From Epinephelus fuscoguttatus (lineage: Eukaryota; Chordata; Actinopteri; Perciformes; Serranidae), in the NCBI RefSeq assembly GCF_011397635.1, contig NC_064770.1, positions 34,744,598-34,808,597 on the forward strand: a stretch of DNA of 64,000 nucleotides, in the 5' to 3' direction. Positions 1 through 10,023 of the stretch are shown here, one piece after another; the stretch's first letter is position 1; each line of letters opens with the position of its first letter. The notes beneath the pieces were generated by a model. The model had not been told where the DNA came from. It did no database searches and was given only the letters and a program-made list of their open reading frames with translations. The position numbers and the translations under genes are program-made.

Positions 1-1150
1 TGACTTTTACTTTCAAGTTCGCTGGTGAGTGCAGTTATTAAGTAGTAACAGATTGCTCCAGGGATGACATGTTTATGCAGGCCGATGCAGAAGCTAGCAT
101 CACCCTGGTTTCCTCATGGAAAAGCCCAATGGATTTTTCCATTTGATTTTGGATTACTGATGAAAATAAGCTCAATGGCAAACATTTATGATACTTACAT
201 GTTCTATCCAGCAAAATAAGCTTCACAAATGAACAACCATGATTACTGACGTCTAAATGCAACCACCAAAAGTAAAAAGCTGACACCTAACGTCACCGCC
301 ATAACAAGATTGTAAAGCCATGTTTGGCGTGGCGCGGCATGGCGTGATGATGTTCTGTTCAAGTTCAAGTTCAACTTTATTGTCATTTCCACACACAGAG
401 TACATAAATTGCGCTTTCTCCCAGCCCCAAGGTGCCATCCTACACTTACAAAACATAAATATATATATTATATATGTGCATATGCACATACATTTGTATA
501 TATACAGATAAATAAAAGCACACTTATAATGTAAGGAGCACTAAGAGGCGTCTGGTATCTAAAGTGCACAATGGAATAAATGACCGGTTAAATGGATATG
601 AATATAGATAAATAGCAGTGTAGCCGCCTTTCTTTAAGACACATAAAGCTTCAAAATTCACTGGTGGAGCATTTATTGATGTATTATACGTCACAGAACA
701 AAACGTGAGTCTCTTCAGCTTGTGTTAACCACCGACTTTATTTCAGGGAGTGTGGGTTGCAAAATGCCAACTCATTTCCAGGTTTTAGGACTCTTGGACA
801 CTCATCCAGTATCTTTTTGGCTTATGGGCGGATACACTGTAAACAGCCAGACAAAGGGTAAGTATACCCAGTATGTCTGCACATACCTCTGCTTGTTAGT
901 CATAAATGAAATAAAAAGATATAATCAAAGATACTACTACTATTTGCCCAGGGTGCCAAATTTGTTAGGTCCAGCACTGCAGTAACTGATTTTCCTACAT
1001 CAATACTTCAAAATTTTTGTTGTGATTGTTATAAAACCTCAGAATTAATAAACAGAAATCACTCTCATCATCAAAATAAACAGAATAACACCAGGAACAG
1101 TGACTACTTTCTTAAGAGGACAGTCAACTGTGCATGGAATGCGGAACACA
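1..1150. other. Upstream intergenic DNA with repeat fragments
   Basis: No gene is supported here; the short ORFs lack family features. Positions about 358-540 look like the 3' end of a LINE in reverse orientation: read on the minus strand they give an ACAATAAAGTT end followed by repeated AAGTTC units. Positions about 805-890 resemble part of the small inverted-repeat element at 19956-20144, sharing a stretch around ACTGTAAACAGC. The rest is AT-rich and unremarkable. Confidence 0.6.
350..540 (-). mobile_element. LINE 3' end with simple-repeat tail
   Basis: On the minus strand this ends in TGACAATAAAGTTGAAC followed by repeats of the hexamer TTGAAC. The same ACAATAAAGTT-type end recurs at about 9420, 12240 and 57650, each with a different tail. 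A short tandem tail is typical of LINEs (L2/Rex1-like groups) that insert by target-primed reverse transcription. No coding part remains. The family name is inference. Confidence 0.55.
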
Positions 1151-1159
1151 AACATAGGC

Positions 1160-1396
1160 GGAGTGATATGGTGGCCGCCGCGGAAGGATACCTCCACTCT
1201 GAGCTTTAACTATATTAGCACCGCGCCACAACGTGCGCCATTTTCCTTCCAGAGGCACAGCGACAGAAGAGGCAGCATTTGTTGAACATCGCTCTTTTGG
1301 CCGAAATGGCAGTGTAAAAGTGTGCCGCGACCCAGCCGCCAACAAAACAGTGCATCCCGCCAGTGCACTGAGTCACTTCATATTCAGAAACATGTC
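1160..1396 (+). promoter_or_regulatory. atf4: atf4 proximal promoter and first exon (5' UTR)
   Basis: This CpG-rich stretch, with GGCCGCCGCGG near 1172 and a GCGCCATTTTCC box near 1235, precedes the first atf4 exon. The exon's 3' edge is fixed at 1396 by a GTAAGT donor at 1397, because splicing to 2198 keeps uORF2 open. The start site is not visible; it must lie upstream of uORF1 at 1306. I see no other ATG between about 1210 and 1306, so uORF1 would be the first start met by scanning ribosomes. Confidence 0.6.
1306..1317 (+). CDS. atf4: atf4 uORF1 (3 codons, Met-Ala-Val)
   Basis: ATGGCAGTGTAA encodes Met-Ala-Val-stop. Mammalian ATF4 uORF1 is also three codons long and acts as a positive element: ribosomes finish it, stay on the mRNA and rescan. 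The stop is followed by about 74 nt before the uORF2 start at 1392, a spacing suited to reinitiation in unstressed cells. Position and length are read directly; the function is transferred from mammalian ATF4. Confidence 0.8.
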   Translation: MAV

Positions 1397-2381
1397 GTAA
1401 GTATTCATTTTTATAACGTTTTGTCGATGACAGCTGTCAGGCCTACGATGGCCGGGCGCCTCGGCAGCCTGGCGTGTCCGCGCGGACGAAGCGGCACCGC
1501 GTGAAATCCCAGTTAAAATTAATTTGACATTTACATTTGATTTAATGTGTCGTGGAATAGTTTAATAAAGTGACGTTGTCATAATATTAAAATACGGAAT
1601 CAGCTACTGAGATGACGCAACATCTGACTTAAAAATAAAATGTCAATATTTTGTGTTTTATTCAATATACCGAGACAGTTTGAGCTAATTTAATCGTGAA
1701 GAACCGAGTTGTTTGTATTTGTGTAAAACAGCTGTGTTATTGTCGTGAGTGTCAACGTGGCAGCCAGAAAATGGTTCGTTTCCTCCTTTTGTCAAAATGG
1801 CGGCGTCGCTTCGGCAGACTGAGAACAAAAGTGTAGCTGTTTATAAAAGGGGAGATGACGTACTCCGTGACCCTGTCTAGAGACAGTGACGTCAGCAGAG
1901 TCACAAGACCGGTAGCTGGGTGGGAACACGTGATGTGCAGCAGGAGCACTGCAGTGATGGGGGCAGTGTTGGGCCACAATGTGACTTCCTTTTGAGACTA
2001 TTACTGTCATCCAACACAAAATCATCATTCAAAAATATATTGTATATTTATAATTTATCCACACATGTCTTTTTGCAAACAGCACACACATTTAAAGTCT
2101 TAATTATGAAATATTTCAATGGGTTTTACTAATTAAAGAATATTTGTGTTACATTGATGTTCAGATTTTCACCACCAATGCCCTCTTTCCCCCTCAGGTC
2201 CTTTGTGGAAACCCTCACCACTGCTGCTTTCGACAGCATAAAAGATTTCGATACTTTCCTACCGTCACGCACACCGTTTGTGACCAACAACAGCCACTAT
2301 GACCATGATGATGACAAGCTCACAGTTTGGCCTGGAAGACATGGAGGCCCTTCTCTGGGGACCTTTCTCTCCCACGGCTGA
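1392..2381 (+). CDS. atf4: atf4 uORF2 (62 codons, spliced, overlaps main start)
   Basis: The ATG at 1392-1394 sits five bases before the exon 1 donor. Joined to exon 2 at 2198 it reads Met-Ser-Ser-Phe-Val-Glu and stays open for 62 codons to TGA at 2379-2381. It overlaps the main atf4 ORF, in another frame, by 83 nt (2299-2381). Mammalian ATF4 uORF2 is 59 codons with the same 83-nt overlap. It is the inhibitory uORF: translating it prevents initiation at the atf4 start, and phosphorylated eIF2alpha lets ribosomes bypass it. Exon parts: 1392-1396 and 2198-2381. Confidence 0.85.
1841..1934 (+). promoter_or_regulatory. TATA-like box and CRE sites in atf4 intron 1
   Basis: Inside intron 1 there is TTATAAAAGG at 1841-1850, a half CRE TGACGTA at 1856-1862, a full palindromic CRE TGACGTCA at 1887-1894 and an E-box CACGTG near 1927. 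This is the order expected of a small inducible promoter or enhancer. If used as a promoter it would make transcripts lacking uORF1 and the uORF2 start. There is no evidence of use beyond the motifs. Confidence 0.4.
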
Positions 2382-3762
2382 CGCCATGAGCCTCCTATCT
2401 TCACGCCCTGACCAAGGAGATCAACAGGAAGGAGGAGGGACCTCGTTGGAGGGGGACACCTCGCCCGTGTCGCCCCTCACCTCCTCATCGCTGTCCTCTT
2501 CCTCCTCTCCTCCTCCCTTCTACTCTCCTCCTCCCTCGCCGCCGGCTGTCCTCCTCCAGGGGGACAAAGCTGGGACGGAGTCTGACCTGCTCTCCCTCCC
2601 CTGGATGGGCCACCCTGGTCACCTGAGACAGGCAGTCTCAGATGACGTCAAAGGTAATGATGGTGTAAAGTAAAAATTGAATCACTTTTTTTAACAGAGC
2701 ACCATCTCTCAGTGTAGACAGACTGATGAATATGCTGCCTCATTTGCCTCCACAGAGGATGTGTTTGGTGACCTGGACTGGATGGCTGAGAAGGTGGATC
2801 TGAGCGAGTTTGACCTGGACTCCCTGATTGGCTGCGATTCTGCTGAAGAGTCCCCCAGCTCTCCAGAAGACCTCCTAGCCTCCCTGGATTGCCCCATGGA
2901 GCTCGACTCCCTCCCAATGCCCGCTCTCTCAGCTCCTGTGCTCTCCAGTCCTCCCTCTGTTACTCGTCCCAGCATACCTCCCCCTCCCTCTACTCCTCCC
3001 ACTGTCTGTTCAGTTCCTTCAGTCATTCCAGTTGATGAACCCGAATCCTGCATTGATGACCAGGATGTTCCCTGCCTTCCCATGTGTGTCCCAGAGCCAC
3101 AGCAGGAGCTGGAAATCAAATCTGAGCCCGCCTCTCCAGACCCACCTTCCCCCGAGGTCGATTCTCCCGCCTCCCCAGCCTACACCCTGGACCTGGGCAG
3201 CGAAGTGGACGTCTCAGAGAGCGAGGTGAAGCCAGTGGTAGCCTCTGTCGTCCCTCCTGTCCCCAGGCTCGTGCTCTCCCTTTCCCCTACCCGCATCGTC
3301 CTTGTGCTGGCTCCCAAAGATGAAATTGGTATCACCACCACCACTGTAACCACCACACCACAGATCATTCATTCCCCTCCCGCCTCCCCTCCACAGAAGT
3401 CTTCCAGAAGCAGACCGTACCCCGAGCCTGCATTTAAACCTAGTCCACCATCTACCAGTGCCACCAGTGTCAAAGTCAAGTCCCTGCGGGGTGCAGATGG
3501 AGAGGAAAGGGCATCTTTCAAGGCGCCGAAGGCGAAGAAACTGAAGAAGATGGAGCAGAATAAGACAGCTGCCACGCGTTACAGGCAGAAGAAGAAAGCA
3601 GAGCAGGAGTCCCTTCTGGAGGAGCACACACACCTGGAGAGGAAGAACATGGAGCTGAGGGAGAAGGCTGAGTCCATGGCCAGGGAGATCGAGTACCTCA
3701 AAGAGCTGATGGATGAAGTCCGCCAGGCCAGAACCAAAAAAGGTCTGAGTGCTGACCCCTAG
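2299..3762 (+). CDS. atf4: Activating transcription factor 4 (Atf4), bZIP
   Basis: Coding exons 2299-2653 and 2756-3762 join in phase (GAG across the junction) to give 453 residues. Atf4 is the nuclear bZIP factor that, after eIF2alpha phosphorylation, activates genes for amino-acid supply, redox balance and autophagy through C/EBP-ATF sites. Family marks: the N-terminal block DVFGDLDWM with EFDLDSLIG (from about residue 120), the LGSEVDVSE block, and the C-terminal basic region KKMEQNKTAATRYRQKKK (about 383-399) followed by a leucine zipper to about residue 440. The middle is Pro/Ser-rich and longer than in human ATF4 (351 residues). The start is the first ATG of the frame; Met residues 3, 4 and 5 are also ATGs. 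The DSGxxxS degron usual in ATF4 is not seen. Fish have two atf4 paralogues; I cannot settle which this is. Confidence 0.97.
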
Positions 3763-4165
3763 TGGTCGGACCCAACAATGACAGATGATGTGTAATCAGA
3801 AGTGAGAAAGTTGTCTGGGCAGATTTTGTTTCTTACGCACAAATAACTATCAGTAAAGTTTGTCTTCTGTCCTCACAGCATGTCTTGGATCTACAATCTG
3901 ATTAAATCTCTGAGGATACCTCCTTTTTGAATATTTAACACTGGTATTAACTATAGCATACTTTTTTTGTCTTGTGTAGAGTAGATGTATGGAAATAAGT
4001 ATTTTCCATTCAGTATATAAACTTGTGTGTAATGTTTGTACAGTTCTTTGTATCTCTGGACCTCCAGTAACCTGCCAGTAGATGTATTTTAAAAATCATG
4101 TATTATCAAGTAACCGGACCACCTGTATTATCTCTTAATAAAGAGTCTTAGAACTAATCAGTCAT
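3763..4165 (+). other. atf4: atf4 3' UTR with polyadenylation signal
   Basis: AT-rich non-coding sequence follows the TAG stop. AATAAA at 4137-4142 is the likely polyadenylation signal, putting cleavage near 4155-4165. No further coding signal appears before the tandem array that starts at about 4.4 kb. Confidence 0.75.
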
Positions 4166-4429
4166 TTGGTGTGGTTCCTTCTGGAGCAGCAGTGATGAAT
4201 AGTGGGAGGCAAGTGGGCATTTGTTCCTCTGAATAAGTCTTAATAGTCTATAAAAGTATACATCACGTAATGTAATGGTGTCATCCAACTCTGGAGGGTA
4301 GTCTTTATGGTGGACACATTTTTGTAAGGTCATTAATGTGAGTTTAGTGAAGTCGTGCTCTGTTGCTGTCAAGAGTTCCAGTGTATTGTTAAAAATCTTA
4401 TATGGCACTGACTTTATTAATCTAAAATA

Positions 4430-6240
4430 AAATCTTTTTTTCTAATTTAAGTTTTTGTTGGTAAAATTGATCTTAAATGTCTTTCTGAGTGGCATCAAGG
4501 TCTGTAAAGTCTTACAAATTTATTAATCTAAAAATAAGACCTAAATTGGTAATAAAAATCTTACCTTTAAAAAAAAAAGTCTTGAAAGGCTGACACTCAA
4601 GAATTTTTCAGATTTTTTTTTTCCTGACCTATTTGATATTTCAACATAATTGGTAACAAATGTTTTTCCTTCATTTTTTTCAATTTATCTTCTCAGTTTT
4701 TGTCTGTAAAATTGGGCTTAAATTTCTTTTCAAGTGGCATTAGAGTCATATAAATCTTATATTCTAAAAATAAGACAATAATTGGTTATTAAAATCTTAA
4801 AGTCTTAAAATGCAAAGACAAGGAGTAGGATTTTATGATTTTTTTCTGACCTTGTACTATGATATATATATATTCAACAACATTTGTAACATCAGTTTTT
4901 CTTTGATTTTTTAAATACATTTGTTCATTTTTTGAGTTTTTGTTTGTAAAATTGGTCTCAAATTTATTTCTGAGTGGCACTGAAGTCTTTAAAGGTCTTA
5001 TAAATTTATTATTCAAAAAATAAGACAATAATTGGTAATTAAAATCTTAATCTTAAAGTTTTCAAAATGCTCAGACATGAGAAGTAGGATTTTATGATTT
5101 TTTTCTGACCATGCATGGCGATATCTCACCATAATTGAGAACTATTTTTTTCTTAATAATTTGTTATTTTATTTTTTTCCCCAGTTTTTGTTCGTAAAAT
5201 TGGTCTTAAATTTCAGTCTGAGTGGCATTAAAAAGTTTGTTAAATTTATAAATCTAAAAATAAGACCTCAAGTGGTATTAAAATTTTTACTCTTAAAGTT
5301 TTGAGATGTAAAGACATGAGAAGTAGGATTTTACAAATATTTTTTCTGACCTTGTATTTTGATATTTCAACATAATTGGTAACACCAGTTTTTCCTAATT
5401 AATTTATTGATTTTTTTCAGTTTTTGTTGGTAAAATTGGTCATAAATTTCTTTCAAAGTGGCATTAAAAAGTCTTATAAATGTATTAATCTAAAAATAAG
5501 ATAATAATTGGTAATAAAAATCTAACCTTCAGAGAAGTCATAAGATTGCTTAGATATGAGAAGTAGGATTTTATGATTTTTTTTCTGACCTTGCATTGCG
5601 ACATCCCAACATAACTGATAACAATGGTTTTTCCTTAATAATTTAATTATTTATTCATTTATTTTTTCAGTTTTTGTTTATAAAATTTGTCTTTAATTTC
5701 AGTCTGAGTGGCATTAAAAAGTCTTATAAATGTATTAATTTAAAAATAAGACCTTAATTGGTAATAAAAATCTTACTCTCTGAAAAGTCAGAACATTGCT
5801 AAGACATGATGAGTAGGATTTTATGATTTATATTCTGATGCTGCATTGTGATATTTCAACATAATCTGTAACATCAGTTTTTCCTTATTTTTTATTTATT
5901 TTTTGTCCAATTTTTGAGTCCTTGTTTGTGAAATTGGTCTCAAATGTCTTTCTGATTGGCATTAAAGTCTTTAAAGGTCATTTAAATTTATTATTCTATA
6001 AATAACACATTAATTGGTGATAAAAATTTTAATCTCAAATTCTTAAAATGCCAAGTCATGAGAAGTAGGATTTTATGGGTTTTTTTCAGACCATGCATTG
6101 TGACACTGCCATAACTGCTAAAATCATTTTTTCCTTAAATTAATTTGCAAACTTTTTTCCTTTTATTTAGTTTTTGTAAAATTGGTCGTACATTTCTTCC
6201 TGACTGGCCTTATAAAGGTCTTAAAAAAGTCTTCTGAAGC
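4430..6240. repeat. Tandem array, about 245-bp unit, 7-8 copies
   Basis: A divergent unit recurs head to tail. The anchor GTTTTTGTTxGTAAAATTGG appears near 4451, 4696, 4936, 5183, 5419, 5669, 5916 and 6168, a period close to 245 bp. Each unit also holds a GAGTGGCATTAAAG-like block, an ATCTAAAAATAAGAC-like block and a GAGAAGTAGGATTTTATGA-like block. The unit is AT-rich, has no ORF and starts about 290 bp after the atf4 poly(A) signal. The copies differ by many substitutions, so the array is not recent. Confidence 0.9.
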
Positions 6241-6863
6241 TGCAGGAAGCCTGTGTGTTAGTGTGGACAGTACTGAGAGTGTTTTCAGTCTGCTCAGAAT
6301 GTAACCTCAACCCACACACAGAGAGACTTTGTTCCCTCCCCGATAATCCATCACAATGAGCCTGTGGCTGTCCATCTGAGTGGAGCCTCTTTCATACAAA
6401 CAAACTGTGGAGAGGATAATGGAGCCCGCCTGACAGGCAGCGTGCTGCAGACACATGCATCCAATCAGACTGACCGTCATGTGAGCTTTAAGATTCGAGG
6501 CAAACTAGTTTCACATTTTTATAAAGAGTCTTGTTCCCTGACCTCAGCCCAGCGGGAGAAACACAACGATGGTATCCAAATGTGCTCGATACAACATTTT
6601 ACAAATGACACGTCTATTACACCGCATGGCTGTGGTGAGGCAGGATTGCTCATGTATCTGTTGTGGTATTGCCCCCCAGTGAGATGTTTCAGGGACAAGG
6701 TGATACTAAGTTTATCTTCTATCCTGTATGTGTGGTGTCCATCAGTCTGCCTCTCAGACGCAAGGATAGAAAACATACAGTCGAAGCCCACACATGACAT
6801 TATTGCTTTGGCTCTATGTCAGTTTGTCATATCATACCATCATCAGTTTAAAGTTTCACTCAG

Positions 6864-7061
6864 TTGGTTCAGCTGAAAACATTTACATCCCAACCAGTCC
6901 CCCTCTCCTCTGGTGTACCCCAAGGCTCTGTGCTCGGACCTTTCCTGTTTATCACCTACCTCCTCCCTCTTGGCAGTATTGTCCACAAATATAACATTCA
7001 ATTTCATTGCTACATGGATGACACCCAGCTCTACCTGTCCACCAGCTTCAGCTCTTTGTGA
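6864..7061 (+). pseudogene. LINE reverse-transcriptase fragment
   Basis: The 65-residue ORF contains [15 protein letters not shown] and, 22 residues later, [11 protein letters not shown]. These are the two hallmark blocks of the non-LTR retrotransposon reverse-transcriptase palm; the usual YADD appears as YMDD. Only this core is present and the frame ends just after it, so it is a dead fragment on the plus strand. It resembles fish L2/CR1-type or RTE-type LINEs; which one I cannot tell. Confidence 0.85.
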
Positions 7062-9329
7062 ATATGACCATGGAGATGGGGATTTATATATAGGCTATAT
7101 AAAGGCTTCATATTGACAGGTAGAGCACAGTTAGAGATCGATATAGTTTAAAATAATTTAAATAATTTAATAATTTAAAAACTTCAACAAACTTCTTTGT
7201 AACATGTTGCAGGCATCAAATTCAGAATGAGTGTACATTCACAAAATACAGTAAAGTTTATTAGTCGGAACATTAAATATTGTGTCTTTTTACTGTGTTT
7301 AATTATATAAAGGTTAAAAAACAATCTGCAAATCATTGCGTTCTGTGTTTTATTTAGGTTTCACTCAGCATCCCAACTTTATTTGGAATTGGGGTTTTAT
7401 TTTGCGATAGTCTGTAGAAATAGTTTTTTATCTAAAGAAATGGACTTTGCAGTGTATTTTTTTAGGAAACTCAGCTTCAGATTTGTTCTTGATTGAGCTT
7501 TAAGTATAAATATTTTATTTGATAGAATAATTGAATTTATTATCTGCACTCTAAGGTTTTCAGTATTAGAAAATTACATTTGTTTCATTAAAGTGTTTAA
7601 GTCAGTGGACAAATCATTTTAAGAAGCTGGTCAAAATCCAAAACATTTCTGACATTTTTGCGTATGATAGAATTCAAATAAATAAGTTATCTTAAAAAAA
7701 GCAATTTGACCACTAAATATCAACACAACATTTGGATAAAGACTAAGTTGATTTACCTTAATCACATTTTTCAAGGTCAAAACAAGTCATGTTGGTTGTT
7801 CCAAACTAACTGAGTTTGTCAGATACTGAAAGACCCATAGGACTGACTCAGAGTTTGAATGACTTAAAAAGATGCATGCAAATTGTTACCTTCATTCATT
7901 TAAGTTGAATAAGTGTATTGTGGACCGTTTTTATCCAGAGCTTCCAACATTGTGTTCAAAGGTGCAACATAAACCTGCAACATATGTGCAATAGAAAACA
8001 AATTCAATATATATTTGTACATGTATAGAAACCCATTCTCCCACAGGCTTGTGTACATAATAGCCTTGTCTGTATGTATTAGTCCAGCTTTGTTCTCCTT
8101 GTTCGTAGCTGTTATGTGTATTAATTAGTAAGTACATTGAGAGCGATGCTAAAACCTGAGTCAGTCCCTTTGTGCGTACACACACTCTGATTCTGTAACC
8201 GTCTGCATTTGTCATAGTCCGAGGGGGAATAGCAGAGCATGTGCGAGAGCAATAAAGAGAGTGCTGACCTAAAGTAAAGGCGCAGCTTGAATAATATTAC
8301 CAACCAAAATGTTCAGCCTACAGCTGGCCCCGCTGTGCACGCTGTAATTGGCCCAGGCTTCCGTCCAGATAACTCAGGGACGATCTTTATCTGGAGGCAC
8401 GCCAGAGTCAAGATGCTGCAGAGCCACTTAACAATAGGAAAAATATTTCCTCCAGAACAAAACTTGGCCGCGGTTGTGCTTCTGTAAATGCCCTCATTTT
8501 TCATTTTGGTTTCAGACGACCTGAACTTTGAGACTTTTATTAAACATGCACTATAAGAGGAATGTAAACCTTTGGCTGGGATTAAGATGAAACGTGGGCA
8601 CATTCTGGATGTTTATTTGTGTTTACCTTGCACTATGTTACTGCTCTCCTCATTGGGAGCAAAGAGGCAGAATGGAGGTTAATACTTTATTAATATATAT
8701 CTATGAAAGGCCACATCTTCTTTTCCTATTTGTAGAGTTGGTGACAATAAGATATACAGGAACAAAGATCAACAAATCCTGCAGAGTGCAGCACTGAATG
8801 GCCCCTGTACATTATGTACTCTCATTTCTTTGCAAGGCTGCAGTGATGGAGTCAACATTAGGGGGGACCAAATCTGATGGGGGGGTCCCCAACTACCCCC
8901 CAAAAAAATCTGAATTTAAAAACTCATGTCCTATTATATTATTCATCATAAGTAAGTGCATCTTCAAAGGGTCACCTCTTACAAATACATCTGAAATTTG
9001 ATGTTATCAGTCCCGTCATCCTCCGACGTTTTTATCAGTCTTTTATTAAGGGCCTCCTGTGTTTTTCATTTATCTGCTGGTTTCACAGCCTCACAGTAAA
9101 AGCCAGAAACAGTCTTAATATCATTGTTAAAATCTGCTCTAAGATCACAGCAGTGACACAACGGGAAATGACCAGTTTTTGCAATTAATAAAAAAGTATT
9201 TTAGCTTCTTCTGGACACGTTCTTGTTGCCATCAGGGCGTCATTACACTTTACCTGCTTGTAAAACTAACCGGTTTTCAAAATCTTTTGTTCGTTCTGCT
9301 CTTTGTCTTTTAAATTCTCTGTAATTTGT

Positions 9330-9450
9330 ATTATAATTGTACTTATATCTCTTTTATTTTTACTCATCTATTTATGTGTCTACATGTTACTGTGTGTTAT
9401 GTGTGAAAGGCAAGCAAATTAATAAAGTTGTCTGAATCTGAATCTGAATA
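9330..9450 (+). mobile_element. LINE 3' end with (TCTGAA) tail
   Basis: The segment ends in AATTAATAAAGTTGTCTGAA followed by repeats of TCTGAA. AATAAAGTT followed by a private hexamer tail matches other LINE ends in the window. There is no coding sequence, so it is a heavily 5'-truncated copy on the plus strand. Confidence 0.6.
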
Positions 9451-10023
9451 TGCAGTATGCAAATATGCAATGAATAAAAGCGACTACTGTCTACACGTGC
9501 AGGGCAACATGAAGATTGACCCTTTACTCAGACTTCGTGCGGGCTATCTGACATATATGACATAATGTGAGCACCACTGTTAAAACTCAAGATTTTTTTT
9601 TTTTGCCATTTGCTCGGGTACAAGCGTACAAAGCCACTGGAATTCTTGTGCAGATTGTTGGTCGCTGGGTCACGGACACCACACCACAGACGAACTTGAA
9701 GCCAGTTGACTCTCTGCATGTGTGTGTCAGCTGTCAGTGTTGTTGTTCTGGCCTGGAGATACTTTGTTTAGCCTGAGCCTTGACTGAAGTAAAGGTGTTT
9801 TTGTCTGCAACTGTATAAAAGATAATACTTAAGATGTTTTATTTCACAGTGTTTTTAAAAACATATTTCTCGGTGTAATCACCCTCACTGTTAGTGTTCT
9901 ATGTGTATGTTGGCTGACACATCTGCTTTGTACAGTGCCACCTGGTGACGATACAGCACAACTACTACTTCCACCACAGAGTTATGTACTTTGAATGCAG
10001 CACACATGGAAATAGTGTTGCAC

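Larger units (their letters stand above)
6241..10020. other. Intergenic DNA, mostly unassigned
   Basis: No gene is supported. The 170-residue ORF at 6364-6876 has no recognisable domain and looks like chance. A LINE reverse-transcriptase fragment lies at 6864-7061 and a LINE 3' end at 9330-9450. The segment 8290-8520 is less AT-rich than its surroundings and looks single-copy, but nothing in it can be named. Confidence 0.5.

Noticed and set aside
2709-3633. Long antisense ORFs over the atf4 coding exon
   Set aside because: They mirror the Pro/Ser-rich codons of atf4, are Gly/Ser/Thr-biased and low in complexity, and have no family resemblance.
4430-6240. CRISPR-like regularity of the 245-bp array
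   Set aside because: The whole unit is repeated, without constant repeats plus unique spacers, and the genome is eukaryotic.
6364-6876. 170-codon plus-strand ORF
   Set aside because: No domain, no splice partners, and its end runs into a LINE fragment; chance frame.
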